A stretch of DNA of 64,000 bases from Streptomyces sp. BK208 (lineage in GTDB: Bacteria > Actinomycetota > Actinomycetes > Streptomycetales > Streptomycetaceae), in the NCBI RefSeq assembly GCF_004364245.1, contig NZ_SOAV01000013.1:62001-126000 (forward strand). The letters are read 5' to 3'. Shown here one piece after another: positions 32,525-42,079 of this stretch; position 1 is the stretch's first letter, and the number at the start of each line of letters is the position of its first letter. A model generated the notes under the pieces. It ran no database searches. It was not told where the DNA came from and worked only from the letters and a program-made list of their open reading frames with translations. A program made the position numbers and the translations under genes.

Positions 32525-32975
32525 CGGCGGGACCGCCCTCCCGGGGAGGCAGGAGACACCGGCGTCCGGCCGGGGGAGCGCGACCGCCGAAGGCGCTGTG
32601 ACAGCGTTGTCAGCCGCTGACGCGCATCAGTTTTCACGCACCCCCGGTGACGAGTCAAGAGGTGGGTGCCGTCCCGGTCGCCGGGAGACCCGGCGCCGTC
32701 GCCGGGAACTCCCCGTCGACGGCCGGACCGACGCCGAGACCGTGGCCCGCCCTCACGTCCGCCGGGCCGCGGTCACCCGGTCCGCCGCGTGCACCCGCCG
32801 GTCCCGTGGCCCGCCCGCGTCTCCTGCGCAGGGGGTTTACAGGTCCCTTGCAACGATGTAAAACCCTCTTGCGGCGCACCGGACACAGGGCCGGCGCCCA
32901 GGGGGTCGGCCGGTTCTGCTCGTCGTTCGGTTCCCCCATTCCCTTTCAGCGTTCGCCCGGATCGGGGTCACCACC
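32525..32975. other. 451-base control region before the transporter operon
   Basis: No gene is supported. Two sites are visible: TGACAGCGTTGTCA (32599-32612), an imperfect LacI-type palindrome, and TTGCAACGATGTAAA (32848-32862), which matches the sites in front of the lectin and LacI genes. The transporter start is about 115 bases after the second site. Confidence 0.5.
32848..32862. promoter_or_regulatory. LacI-type operator before the transporter
   Basis: TTGCAACGATGTAAA combines the TTGCAACG half seen at 31385 (reverse strand) with the CGATGTAAA half seen at 31204. Its position fits repression of the sugar transporter. Confidence 0.55.
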
Positions 32976-34070
32976 ATGCAGCGCACCACTCCTCGCCGTT
33001 CTCTCCTCGCCCGTCCCGCGGTCGTGGCCCTGGCCGCCGCCGTGGCCCTGACCGCGACCGCCTGCGCGAAGACGGAGGACGACAGTTCGGACAACCAGCA
33101 GTCGGAGACGGCCGCGGGCGCCGAGCAGAAGGTCGTCACTCCGAAGCCCGGCAGCAAGACCTGCACCATCGACGCCTACGGCGCGAAGAAGATCGATCTG
33201 AAGAACGCCACCGTCGGCTTCTCGCAGTCCGAGAAGGAAGCCAACCCGTTCCGCATCGCCGAGACCCGGTCCATCAAGGACGAGGCGAAGAAACGGGGCG
33301 TCAGGCTGCTGACGGCCAACGCCCAGTCGCAGTTCTCCAAGCAGATCAGCGACGTGCAGAACCTGCTGGCCAAGGGTGCCGACCTGCTGGTGATCGCGCC
33401 GCTCAACTCCGACGGCTGGGACCCGGTGCTGCAGGCGGCCGCCGCCAAGAAGGTGCCGATCATCACGATCGACCGCAAGATCAACGCCGAGCCCTGCAAG
33501 GACTACGCCTCCTTCATCGCCTCCGACTTCGTCGAGCAGGGCCGACGCGCCGCCGACCAGATGATCGAGGCGACGGGCGGCAAGGGGGAGGTCGCCATCC
33601 TGCTCGGCGCGGCCGGGAACAACGTCACCACCGAGCGGACCAAGGGGTTCAAGGAGCGGATCGCCGAGAAGGCCCCGGACCTGAAGGTCGTCTTCGAGCA
33701 GACCGGTGACTTCGCCCGCGAGAAGGGCCAGCAGGTCACCGAGCAGCTCATCCAGTCCAAGCCGGGCATCAAGGGGATCTACGCCGAGAACGACGAGATG
33801 GGTCTCGGCGCGGTGACCGCGCTCAAGGGCGCGGGCAAGAAGGCCGGCGACGTCAAGATCGTCACGGTGGACGGCACCCGCAACGCCGTACAGGGCGTCG
33901 TGGACGGCTGGATCAGCGGCGTCGTCGAGTCCAACCCGCGGTTCGGTCCGCTGGCGTTCCAGACGCTGGACACCTTCACCAAGGGCGAGGAAGTCCCCCA
34001 GGACATCATCATCGAGGACGGCGCCTACAACGGGGACAACGCCGAGCAGGACATCGGCAAGGCCTTCTGA
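32976..34070 (+). CDS. Sugar ABC transporter substrate-binding lipoprotein
   Basis: A 364-residue CUT2-type binding protein. Signal peptide with lipobox ATAC about residues 27-30. The mature protein has two Rossmann lobes: TVGFSQSEKEANPFRIAETRSIK, ADLLVIAPLNSDGWDPVLQAA, IITIDRKI, GIYAENDEMGLGAVTAL and VTVDGTRNAVQGVVDG. The arrangement resembles YtfQ (galactofuranose) and related pentose or hexose binders. It is the first gene of a four-gene transporter operon with only a 64-base gap to the ATPase. The exact sugar is not determined; arabino- or galactofuranose fits the neighbouring enzymes by inference. Confidence 0.9.
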   Translation: MQRTTPRRSLLARPAVVALAAAVALTATACAKTEDDSSDNQQSETAAGAEQKVVTPKPGSKTCTIDAYGAKKIDLKNATVGFSQSEKEANPFRIAETRSIKDEAKKRGVRLLTANAQSQFSKQISDVQNLLAKGADLLVIAPLNSDGWDPVLQAAAAKKVPIITIDRKINAEPCKDYASFIASDFVEQGRRAADQMIEATGGKGEVAILLGAAGNNVTTERTKGFKERIAEKAPDLKVVFEQTGDFAREKGQQVTEQLIQSKPGIKGIYAENDEMGLGAVTALKGAGKKAGDVKIVTVDGTRNAVQGVVDGWISGVVESNPRFGPLAFQTLDTFTKGEEVPQDIIIEDGAYNGDNAEQDIGKAF

Positions 34071-34134
34071 CCCTCCTCCGGGCCCGGACACCGGGCCCCG
34101 GCCCCCTCTCACCCCTTCCTTCCTGGAGGCACAG

Positions 34135-35697
34135 GTGGCACCCCCCGCCGAAGTCCTCGCCGTCCGCGGACTCAGCAAGACCTTCCCCGGCGTCCGGGCC
34201 CTGGACGACGTGGACCTCACCCTGCACCCCGGCGAGGTGCACGCCCTGATCGGCGAGAACGGCGCCGGCAAGTCGACCCTCATCAAGCTCCTCACCGGCG
34301 TCTACCGGCCCGACGCGGGTGACATCACCTTCCAGGGCCGCAAGGTCTCCTTCGCCACTCCACTGGAGGCCCAGAAGGCCGGCATCTCGACCATCTACCA
34401 GGAGGTCAACCTCATCCCCCTGCTGAGCGTGGCCCGCAACCTCTTCCTGGGCCGCGAGCCACGCAACCGCTTCGGCCTGCTGGACGTCGCCCGCATGAAC
34501 CGCGAGGCCGAGCAGGCACTCGGCACCTACGGCGTCCGGGTGGACGTGCGGCAGCCCCTGCGCACCCTCGGGGTCGGCGCCCAGCAGATGGTCGCCCTGG
34601 CCCGCGCCGTGGCGACCGACGCCCGGATCGTCGTCATGGACGAGCCGACCTCCTCGCTCGAACCCCGCGAGGTCGAGACCCTGTTCTCGGTGATCCGGCG
34701 CCTGCGCGACGCCGGCATCGCCGTGGTGTACGTCAGTCACCGCCTGGACGAGCTCTACGCGATGTGCAGCACCGTCACCGTGCTGCGCGACGGGCGCCGC
34801 GTCCACCACGGCCGGCTGGCCGACCTGGACCGCCTCGCCCTGGTCTCCACCATGCTCGGCCGGGACCTCGGCGACGTCCGCGAGGAGGGGGCGACGAAGT
34901 TCTCCGGCGACCACCAGGCCGCCGGCACCAGGCCCGTGCTCCGGGCCGAGGGCCTCACGGTCCCGCACAAGCTGCACGAGGTCTCCGTGAGCATCCGCCC
35001 GGGCGAGGTCGTCGGGCTGGGCGGCCTGCTCGGCTCGGGACGCACCGAGACGGCGAAGGCCATCTCCGGTGCCCTCGCGAGGAGTTCGGGCGAGATCACG
35101 GTGGCCGGCGCTCCGCTGCGCGGCGGTTCCACCCCGGCGGCCATCCGCGCGGGGATCAGCCTCCTGCCCGAGGACCGCAAGAGCGAGGGCATCGTCCCCG
35201 GCCTGTCGGTCCGGGAGAACATCGCCCTCGCGGCGCTGCCCCGCCTCTCCCGCTTCGGCCTCGTCTCCGAGGCCCGCGTCGACAGCATCGTGGACACCTT
35301 CGTCAAGCGGCTGCGCATCAAGGCGTCCTCCCCACACCAGAAGGTCGGCGAGCTGTCCGGCGGCAACCAGCAGAAGGTGCTCCTCGCCCGCTGGCTGGCC
35401 ATGAACCCCAAGGTGCTGCTCCTGGACGAGCCCACCCGCGGCATCGACGTCGGTGCCAAGGCGGAGGTCCAGAAACTCGTCGACGAACTGGCCGAGGACG
35501 GCCTGGGCGTCCTGCTCATCTCCTCCGACCTGGAGGAACTCATCGAAGGGTCCGACCGCGTGGTCGTACTGAAGGACGGTGCGGTCGTCGGCGAGCTGAC
35601 CGGCGACGACGTCACCGAGGACAAGCTGATGCGCACCATCGCCGGCGGTGGCGAGCCGGTGCACGACGCGGTGAAGGAGGCGGCCACCGATGGCTGA
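34135..35697 (+). CDS. Sugar ABC transporter ATPase (CUT2, tandem domains)
   Basis: 520 residues with two ABC domains. Domain 1 has GENGAGKST (Walker A) and VMDEPTSSLE (Walker B), but its signature reads LGVGAQQMV rather than LSGGQ, as often in CUT2 ATPases. Domain 2 has a degenerate Walker A (GLLGSGRTE) with a full ELSGGNQQKV signature and LLLDEPTRGIDVG. It energises the two permeases that follow. The GTG start lies behind CTGGAGG. The stop overlaps the next start by eight bases. Confidence 0.92.
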   Translation: MAPPAEVLAVRGLSKTFPGVRALDDVDLTLHPGEVHALIGENGAGKSTLIKLLTGVYRPDAGDITFQGRKVSFATPLEAQKAGISTIYQEVNLIPLLSVARNLFLGREPRNRFGLLDVARMNREAEQALGTYGVRVDVRQPLRTLGVGAQQMVALARAVATDARIVVMDEPTSSLEPREVETLFSVIRRLRDAGIAVVYVSHRLDELYAMCSTVTVLRDGRRVHHGRLADLDRLALVSTMLGRDLGDVREEGATKFSGDHQAAGTRPVLRAEGLTVPHKLHEVSVSIRPGEVVGLGGLLGSGRTETAKAISGALARSSGEITVAGAPLRGGSTPAAIRAGISLLPEDRKSEGIVPGLSVRENIALAALPRLSRFGLVSEARVDSIVDTFVKRLRIKASSPHQKVGELSGGNQQKVLLARWLAMNPKVLLLDEPTRGIDVGAKAEVQKLVDELAEDGLGVLLISSDLEELIEGSDRVVVLKDGAVVGELTGDDVTEDKLMRTIAGGGEPVHDAVKEAATDG

Positions 35698-36652
35698 GGC
35701 CACCCTCCGCACCCCGGCCCTGGACCGGGCCCGCGTCCTGCAGTGGCTGCAGACCTACGGCGTGTACGCCGGCGTGGCTCTGCTGCTGGTCGTCAACATC
35801 GTCATCACCCCGCACTTCATGTCCGCGGAGAACTTCCGCACCCAGGCCGTCCAGGTCGCCCCCGTCATCATCGTCGCGCTGGGCATGGCCCTGGTCATCG
35901 GCACCGAGGGCGTCGACCTGTCGGTCGGCGCCGTGATGGCCCTGGCCGCCTCGGTGACGGCCCTCTACCTCGGCTACGGCCTGGTGCCCGCGCTGCTGGT
36001 GGTGGCCCTGTTCGCCGCCGGAGTGGGACTGGCCAACGGGGCGCTGGTCGCGTTCATCGGCGTCCAGCCCATCGTGGCCACGCTGGCGCTCATGGTCGGC
36101 GGCCGGGGTCTGGCCCTGGTCCTGCTGCCGCAACTGGAGGACCTGCACAACCCGGCGCTGGCCTCTCTCGGCTCCGGTGACATCGCCGGCGTCCCGTACC
36201 TGATCCTGATCGCCGCCGCGCTGGCCGTGCTGGTCGCGTTCGTCGTCCGCCGCACCACCTTCGGCCGCCAGCTCCTGGCCATCGGCGACAGCCGTCCCGC
36301 GGCCCAGCTCGCCGGCCTGCCGGTGCGGCGCGTACTGATCATCGTGTACGTCGCCTGCGCGCTGCTCGCCGCAGTCGCGGGGGTGCTGGCCACCGCCCGC
36401 CTCCAGGCCAGCGACCCGACGTCGCTCGGCAACCTGATGGAACTGTCCGCCATCACCGCCGTCGTCGTCGGTGGCACCCCGCTGACGGGCGGACGCGTCA
36501 ACATCGCGGGCACCGTGGCGGGAGCGGTCCTCATCCAGCTGCTCACCGCCACCCTGATCAAGCACGATCTGCCCCCCTCGTGGACCCAGATCGCCCAGGC
36601 CATAGTGATCGTGTGCGCGGTCTACGCGGCACGGGGACGGGGGAAGCGATGA
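35690..36652 (+). CDS. Sugar ABC transporter permease 1
   Basis: A 320-residue CUT2 permease with about eight to ten membrane spans and the family signature GTEGVDLSVGAVMALAAS at about residues 66-83, plus GGTPLTGGRVNIAGTV near the C-terminus. It resembles YtfT. It overlaps the ATPase by eight bases and the second permease by four (ATGA), so translation is coupled. Confidence 0.92.
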   Translation: MAEATLRTPALDRARVLQWLQTYGVYAGVALLLVVNIVITPHFMSAENFRTQAVQVAPVIIVALGMALVIGTEGVDLSVGAVMALAASVTALYLGYGLVPALLVVALFAAGVGLANGALVAFIGVQPIVATLALMVGGRGLALVLLPQLEDLHNPALASLGSGDIAGVPYLILIAAALAVLVAFVVRRTTFGRQLLAIGDSRPAAQLAGLPVRRVLIIVYVACALLAAVAGVLATARLQASDPTSLGNLMELSAITAVVVGGTPLTGGRVNIAGTVAGAVLIQLLTATLIKHDLPPSWTQIAQAIVIVCAVYAARGRGKR

Positions 36653-37683
36653 CCGCCACCGGGACGGACCGGCCCGTGACCACCGCGAGCAACGAACCGA
36701 CCGACGCCACCGCACCGGTGGGTTCCGCGCGCTCCGAGCGGCTGAGCGCCCTGGTCCAGCAGCACGGCGCGCTCGCGGTGCTGGTCCTCGTCTCGGTCGT
36801 CGCCTCCTTCAGCTTCGACTCGTTCGCCACCGGCGACAACGTCTCCAACATGGCCACCGGTTCGGCGTTCCTCGCGATCGTCGCCCTCGGCATGACCTTC
36901 GTCATCATCACCGGCGGCATCGACCTGTCCGTCGGATCCCTGTTCGCCCTCGGCGGCGTCCTGGCGGCCTGGGGGTCCCGCCACGGCACCCTGGTGGCGC
37001 TGCTGCTGCCCCTTCTGGTCTGCGGCCTGATCGGAGTCGTCAACGGCCTGCTGGTCGCCCGCTCCCGGCTGGCCCCCTTCATCGTCACACTGGCCGCCAT
37101 GCTGGGGGCGCGCGGACTGATGCTCGCCCTCACCGACGAGGGCGCCAACACCTACCTGATCGGCAAGGGTTCGTTCCTCGCAGAACTCGGGCAGGGCAGC
37201 ACCCTGGGCGTGGGCAACCCGGTGTGGATCACGCTGGTGCTGTTCGTGGCGGGGGCCGTGGTGCTGCGCCGGACCCGCTTCGGACAGCACGTGTACGCCG
37301 TCGGCGGCAACGAGGACGCCGCCGCGCTGATGGGCGCGCCGGTGGCCCGCACCAAGATCGCCGTCTACACCCTGTCCGGGGCGCTGGCGGGTCTGGCCGG
37401 AGCGCTCAACGCCGCCTGGCTCGCCTCCGGGGTGACCATCCTCGGCAACGGCATGGAACTGGACGCCATCTCCGCCGTCGTCATCGGCGGCACCCTGCTC
37501 ACCGGGGGTCTCGGCTACGTCAGCGGTTCACTGGTCGGTGTCCTGCTCCTGAAGGTCATCCAGAACATCATCAACCAGATCGGATCGCTGGACTCCTCCT
37601 ACCAACTCGTCGTCAGCGGCGCCTTCCTGGCGCTCGTCGTGATCGCCCAGACCTGGCTGGGACGGAGACGGCAACTGATGTGA
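36649..37683 (+). CDS. Sugar ABC transporter permease 2
   Basis: A 344-residue second CUT2 permease, YjfF-like. About 30 polar residues precede the first span; ITGGIDLSVGSLFALGGVLAAW is the conserved loop, and GGTLLTGGLGYVSGSLVG marks the C-terminal part. The ATG at 36649 overlaps the stop of permease 1. Two distinct permeases form the heterodimer with the tandem ATPase. The operon ends in a strong hairpin. Confidence 0.92.
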   Translation: MTATGTDRPVTTASNEPTDATAPVGSARSERLSALVQQHGALAVLVLVSVVASFSFDSFATGDNVSNMATGSAFLAIVALGMTFVIITGGIDLSVGSLFALGGVLAAWGSRHGTLVALLLPLLVCGLIGVVNGLLVARSRLAPFIVTLAAMLGARGLMLALTDEGANTYLIGKGSFLAELGQGSTLGVGNPVWITLVLFVAGAVVLRRTRFGQHVYAVGGNEDAAALMGAPVARTKIAVYTLSGALAGLAGALNAAWLASGVTILGNGMELDAISAVVIGGTLLTGGLGYVSGSLVGVLLLKVIQNIINQIGSLDSSYQLVVSGAFLALVVIAQTWLGRRRQLM

Positions 37684-37696
37684 CGGTGTCCAGGAC

Positions 37697-37737
37697 ACGC
37701 GGCGGCCGGTGCCCGGCAAAGGCACCGGCCGCCGCGT
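37697..37737. terminator. 17-bp hairpin terminator of the transporter operon
   Basis: 37697-37713 pairs perfectly with 37721-37737 across the 7-base loop CGGCAAA, 14 bases after the permease stop. Confidence 0.85.
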
Positions 37738-37874
37738 TGTCTGCCGGTGGTGCCGTGTGCTCGTAGTGCCGTGTGCCGTGAGCAGGCAGCGTGGTGAGGC
37801 TCCAGCGTCGTGTAGTGCGGCACCCGGGTCGGGGGTCCGTGCGGGCGTCGCCGTGCCCTGGTCCCGGAAACACG

Positions 37875-37914
37875 CGGTCCCGGCGAGTGCGCCGATCGGC
37901 ACTCGCCGGGACCG
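37875..37914. terminator. 16-bp hairpin terminator of the GH2 gene
   Basis: CGGTCCCGGCGAGTGC (37875-37890) pairs perfectly with 37899-37914, 16 bases beyond the GH2 stop on the reverse strand. Confidence 0.8.
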
Positions 37915-37929
37915 TCACCGGAGCCCGGG

Positions 37930-40900
37930 CTACGGCTTCTCCTGCGCGTGGAGCGTGCTCACCTCCTCGGCGGTGAGTGCCCGGTCGTAGGCGTGGACCT
38001 CGTCGACCGCGCCGTTCCAGAAGTCGGTGTCGTCTCCGTTCCACTGGGCGCGACCGACCGCGAGCGGCCCGGAACCGACGTAGTTCGCGCCGCCGGCCGC
38101 GGTCGCCGCCAACTGCCCGTCTACATACAGCGCGATCTCGTCGTTCCCGCCGTCGCGTACCCCGACGAGGTGGTACCAGCGGCCCGTCTCCGGGGTGGTG
38201 ACCAGCCGGGCACGGTGCTCGCCGGGCGTGCTGAAGGCGAAGGCGCCCTGGCCGTACTGCAGGTAGAACGGGCTCGCCCGGAACCGGCCGTCCTGGCTCA
38301 CGGCGGTGGCGTAGTTGCCGGGGAGCGCGTCGAGCCTCACCCAGGCGGAGACCGAGTAGCTTCCGGTGGTGTCGAGCACGGGGCCGTCCGTCTCGGCGGA
38401 CTGCCCCTGACCGTCGAACTTCAGCGCGCTGCCGCTGACACCGGGCGTCCAGGTGGTGCCCTCGGAGAGCCGCAGAGGCCTGGAGTTCGGGCCGTCGTCC
38501 CGCGCGGTGGTGCCGGCGCCCTCGTCGAGGGCCCAGTGCCCGCCGCCCTTCAGCTCCGGCCGCTCACCCGCGGCGGCGCCGGCCGCCAGGACCCTGCGGT
38601 TGACCTCACGCACCCGGTCAGGGTCGACCTTGATCTCCCGGCGGTCGTACGTGTACAGGCCGTTGAGCTCGTTCTCCAGGTCGGTGATCTGCGTGTACAC
38701 CGAGCCCGACAGCTCGGCGCCGGCCTGTTCCAGGTAGAACTTCTCGGTGTTCTCGACGTACTTGCGGGTCAGCGCCTCCTTGTCGGCGACGCCGCTGTAG
38801 ATCACGGTCGGGGCGCCCGGCCACATGTGCCCCGGTGTGCGCAGCGTGAAGCCGCCGTGCTCACCGTCGAACGCGGCACGGTGGTCGGGGAACGGCGGGT
38901 CCTCGTTGTTGTAGTCGTGGTGGTCGACGATGTCGCCCTTGCCCGAGTCGCCCTTGGAGTTGCAGCAGTTCACACCGCTGTGGGCGTTGACGACACGGGA
39001 CGGATCGGCGGCCTTGACGGCCTCGGCGATACGGCCGCTCTCCTCGCGGTCCCACTCGCCCCAGCCCTCGTTGAAGACGATGTTGCCGATGACGGCGGGG
39101 GAGTCGTGGTGCTGCCGCATCGCCTCCATGCCCTGGTCGACGAAGGCCTTCTGCCCGCTCGTGCCGGTGATGTTCCCGGAGACGAAGTCCTGCCAGACCA
39201 GCAGGCCCAGGCGGTCCGCGTGGTAGAACCACCGGGCCGGCTCCACCTTGATGTGCTTGCGCACGGAGTTGAAGCCCAGTTCCTTGTGCGCCTTCAGGTC
39301 GAAGGCGAGTGCCTCGTCGCTGGGGGCCGTGTACAGGCCGTCGGGCCAGAAGCCCTGGTCGAGTGTGGCGAGCGAGAAGACGGGCTTCCCGTTCAGCACC
39401 AGCTTCTGGTATCCGCCGACCTTCTCGACGCCTACCTCGCGCATGCCGAAGTAGCTGCCGACCTTGTCGGTGGACCTGCCGTCGGTGAGTTCGACGTCGA
39501 GGTCGTACAGGTAGGGGTCGTCCGGGCTCCACAGGTGCTGCTTCGCCACCGGCAGCCGCAGCTCCTCGTTGGCGGGCCCGCGCACCCGGCCGACGACCTT
39601 GCCGCGCTTGTCACGGGCGACGGCCTCGACGCGCGCCTCGGGGGAGGCGCCCTCGGACTCGACGGTCACCGCGAGACTGCCGGAGTCGATGTCGGGGGTC
39701 GTGACCACGTCGTCGACGGAGGTGCGGGCGACCGGCTCCATCCACACCGTCTGCCAGATTCCCGACGACTGGGTGTAGAAGATGCCCCCCGGGTTCCGGG
39801 ACTGCTTGCCCATCGGCTGGTCGGCGCCACCGGTGTCGGTGACCGCGACGACGATCTCCTGCGGTCCCTTGTCCTTGAGTGCGTCGGTGACGTCGGCGCT
39901 GAACGCGTTGTAGCCGCCGGTGTGTTCGGCGACCTTCCTGCCGTTGACCCAGACGGCGGCCTCGTAGTCCACGGCGCCGAAGTTGAGCTTCAGCCGCTGG
40001 CCCTTGCCACCCTTGCCGACCTTCCAGCTCCCGGGCACGTCGACGAGCTTGCGGTAGAACATGTGGTCCTCGTGCCGCTCGATCCCGGAGAGCTGGGACT
40101 CGACCGGGAACGGCACGACGATCCTCTCGTCGAGATCCTTGCCGAAGACCGGCGGTTCGCCGGCTTTCGCGGCGGCGAACTGCCAGGGCCCGTTCAGGTT
40201 CTTCCACTTGGCACGCACCTGCTGCGGGCGCGGGTACTCCGGCAGCGGGTGCCTCTCGTCGAGCCGGTCGCCCCACATGGTGGTGAGCCGGTGAGCGGAG
40301 TCGTTCTGCGCGTAGCGGTGGATGTCCGGCACGGTCTCGCCGCCGGAGGTCAGCCCGCCCTCGCCGTCGTAGGCCACCCGGACCTGCTGGCCCTTCTGGA
40401 TCGGCTCCCCGAGGGTGACCAGCAGGGTGTTGCGGTCCCCCGGGGCCACCGAGACCGAGTCGATCGGCATCGGGGTGGTGTCGGCCTCGATCTCCAGGTG
40501 GTCCGCCAGCGCCTTGCCGGCGCCGCGGACGCTGCCCTCGAACCGGGCCCGCACCTGCCGGCCGTTCTCCGGGACCGACGGCTCGACCGGGTAGACCTCG
40601 AACCCGTCCGGCGGTGTGAACGCCGACATGGGAACGGCCTGCCTGGGCAGGGTCGGGGTCGACCAGCGCAGGAACATGTTGGCCCCGCCGGTGTCCTGGA
40701 ACATCTCCAGGCGGAAGTCGTGCTTCTCACCGGCGGCCAGCCTGACCGGCGCACTGGTCTGCTCGTTGTCCCAGTCGGGCTCCCAGTGATCGATGACCGG
40801 TTCGCCGTCGACGAAGAGCCGGAAGCCGTTGTCTCCGCTGGCGTAGAAGGTGTAGTCACCGGTGGCCGGTGCTTCGAGCTGCCCGGTCCAGCGGGCGGTG

Positions 40901-41205
40901 GTGTGTTCCGTCCGGCCGGTCAGTTCCTGGAAGACGCCGGTCAGCCCGGAGAAGTTGATCTGCGGGTCCAGCAGGGTGCCGCCCAGCTGCGCGAAGTCCC
41001 GTGCGCCCGGCGCCGACATGCTGAAGTACTCGCCCTTGAGACCGTGCACCGCGACGGCGGCCTGTTCCGACGCGGTGGCCGCCGTACCGGTGGGCACCGC
41101 GGCGGCCGAAGTGCCGGTCACCAGGCCGGTGGTGGGGAGTGCCAGGGCCGCGGCGGTGAGCAGGGCCCAGGCTTTCGCTCTTGGGCGGGTGTGTCTTTGT
41201 CTCAT
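37930..41205 (-). CDS. Secreted GH2 glycosidase with PA14 and LamG-like domains
   Basis: 1091 residues. A signal peptide (about 1-36, TGTSAAA), a PA14-like domain (about 55-190: LKGEYFS, GDYTFYASGDNGFRLFVDG, SAPVRLAAGEKHDFRLEM), a GH2 sugar-binding and immunoglobulin region (about 330-620: YRKLVDVP, YEAAVWVNGRKVAEHTGGYN), a GH2 TIM barrel (about 620-870) with acid/base Glu in FNEGWGEWD and a likely nucleophile Glu in FDGEHGGF, and a C-terminal LamG-like domain (about 905-1085: SVSAWVRLD, YVDGQLAATA). The substrate sugar cannot be told, but beta-galactosidase-like enzymes have this order. The ATG at 41205 follows AGGAAGG. A LacI-type palindrome lies just upstream. Confidence 0.88.
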   Translation of the reverse strand: MRQRHTRPRAKAWALLTAAALALPTTGLVTGTSAAAVPTGTAATASEQAAVAVHGLKGEYFSMSAPGARDFAQLGGTLLDPQINFSGLTGVFQELTGRTEHTTARWTGQLEAPATGDYTFYASGDNGFRLFVDGEPVIDHWEPDWDNEQTSAPVRLAAGEKHDFRLEMFQDTGGANMFLRWSTPTLPRQAVPMSAFTPPDGFEVYPVEPSVPENGRQVRARFEGSVRGAGKALADHLEIEADTTPMPIDSVSVAPGDRNTLLVTLGEPIQKGQQVRVAYDGEGGLTSGGETVPDIHRYAQNDSAHRLTTMWGDRLDERHPLPEYPRPQQVRAKWKNLNGPWQFAAAKAGEPPVFGKDLDERIVVPFPVESQLSGIERHEDHMFYRKLVDVPGSWKVGKGGKGQRLKLNFGAVDYEAAVWVNGRKVAEHTGGYNAFSADVTDALKDKGPQEIVVAVTDTGGADQPMGKQSRNPGGIFYTQSSGIWQTVWMEPVARTSVDDVVTTPDIDSGSLAVTVESEGASPEARVEAVARDKRGKVVGRVRGPANEELRLPVAKQHLWSPDDPYLYDLDVELTDGRSTDKVGSYFGMREVGVEKVGGYQKLVLNGKPVFSLATLDQGFWPDGLYTAPSDEALAFDLKAHKELGFNSVRKHIKVEPARWFYHADRLGLLVWQDFVSGNITGTSGQKAFVDQGMEAMRQHHDSPAVIGNIVFNEGWGEWDREESGRIAEAVKAADPSRVVNAHSGVNCCNSKGDSGKGDIVDHHDYNNEDPPFPDHRAAFDGEHGGFTLRTPGHMWPGAPTVIYSGVADKEALTRKYVENTEKFYLEQAGAELSGSVYTQITDLENELNGLYTYDRREIKVDPDRVREVNRRVLAAGAAAGERPELKGGGHWALDEGAGTTARDDGPNSRPLRLSEGTTWTPGVSGSALKFDGQGQSAETDGPVLDTTGSYSVSAWVRLDALPGNYATAVSQDGRFRASPFYLQYGQGAFAFSTPGEHRARLVTTPETGRWYHLVGVRDGGNDEIALYVDGQLAATAAGGANYVGSGPLAVGRAQWNGDDTDFWNGAVDEVHAYDRALTAEEVSTLHAQEKP

Positions 41206-41287
41206 CGAACCTTCCTCGCGCAAGGGCCCCGTCCCGGGGCCTTTCGGCAGGCGGCGGCACCGGCTGGGCAGGCGCCGGACGACGATT

Positions 41288-41301
41288 CTTCCAACGTTGG
41301 A
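41288..41301. promoter_or_regulatory. LacI-type operator before the GH2 gene
   Basis: TTCCAACGTTGGAA is a perfect 14-bp CG-centred palindrome, 83 bases upstream of the GH2 ATG. The core differs from the TTGCAACG sites, so it may bind the same or another LacI protein. Confidence 0.65.
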
Positions 41302-41551
41302 AATTCTTGACAGCGGAATGACAACACGTCCGTCGGTGGCTGTCCAGACCTCGGACAACGCCGCCGCGCCGGCTCCCGGGGGAGGTGTCCGGGCCCTCGG
41401 GGAGGTCGGACGTCCGGCAGGCTGCGCAGGGCCGAGACGGTGCCCAACCGCCGTTCGCGGCGGGCCTGGACCGACTCCGTCGGATCCGCCGCGGCTCCTT
41501 CCGGCCGGGCGGGCCGTCCGGAGGCCGTCATGCCGCCGGACCCGAGGCGGC

Positions 41552-42025
41552 TCACCGTCGCAGCCGGTCCAGTTCACCGCCGATCGCGTCCCGCAGTACG
41601 TCGTGTTGCGGACCGAGCCTGAACCGGCTGTCGCTCCACCGCTCGGGCGGGTGGAGCCACACGGGCTTGCCCACCACATCGGCGGGCTCCCACGCGAACC
41701 GCGGCCACACGTGCGCGTGCAGGAACGGATCGGTGTTCCCCAGGATCTCCAGGTTGACCCGGCGGAAGGCGGGGTCCAGCCGCCGACAGGCACGCTCGAC
41801 CGCCTCACCGAGCTGGTCCATGTCCGACAGGAAGGACAGCCGCTTCGCCCTCGGCAGGTCCGACAGCCGCTGCACATCCGGTTCGTCCACGAGCAGGACC
41901 GAGTAGCCGGGCAGGAACTGGACGTCCCCGATCACCGCGAACCCTGCCGTCAACCGCCGCAGCACGGTGGGGTTCTCGCCCCGCAGCGCCGTCCCGATCC
42001 GATCCGCCCGCCAGTCACCGGCCAT
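41552..42025 (-). CDS. HIT-like nucleotide hydrolase family protein
   Basis: A 157-residue HIT-superfamily protein. The core is GYSVLLVDEPDVQRLSDLP in the first half and then EILGNTDPFLHAHVWPRF. The active-site track reads H-A-H-V-W instead of the H-x-H-x-H of full HIT enzymes, so the last His is a Trp, as in some streptomycete 'diadenosine tetraphosphate hydrolase-like' proteins. The second His of HxH, the usual nucleophile, is kept. The start is ATG at 42025; the frame is open upstream but no family residues extend there. It is divergent from the MFS gene. Confidence 0.72.
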   Translation of the reverse strand: MAGDWRADRIGTALRGENPTVLRRLTAGFAVIGDVQFLPGYSVLLVDEPDVQRLSDLPRAKRLSFLSDMDQLGEAVERACRRLDPAFRRVNLEILGNTDPFLHAHVWPRFAWEPADVVGKPVWLHPPERWSDSRFRLGPQHDVLRDAIGGELDRLRR

Positions 42026-42066
42026 GGGCGGAACATACCGGCGTGCGCCGTCGGGCGTCGTTCGGG

Positions 42067-42072
42067 TAGCGT
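42067..42072 (+). promoter_or_regulatory. -10 element before a leaderless mini-ORF
   Basis: TAGCGT with ATG seven bases downstream (42080), the same geometry as at 280 and 1491. No convincing -35 is visible. Confidence 0.4.
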
Positions 42073-42079
42073 GCGGAGC

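Noticed and set aside
37948-41310. 1120-codon plus-strand frame across the GH2 gene
   Set aside because: Antisense shadow of a clear GH2 coding sequence with no recognisable domain.
41206-41877. 224-codon N-terminal extension of the GH2 frame
   Set aside because: A signal peptide and ribosome site place the start at 41205; the extension overlaps the HIT gene and is Arg/Pro-rich without a domain.
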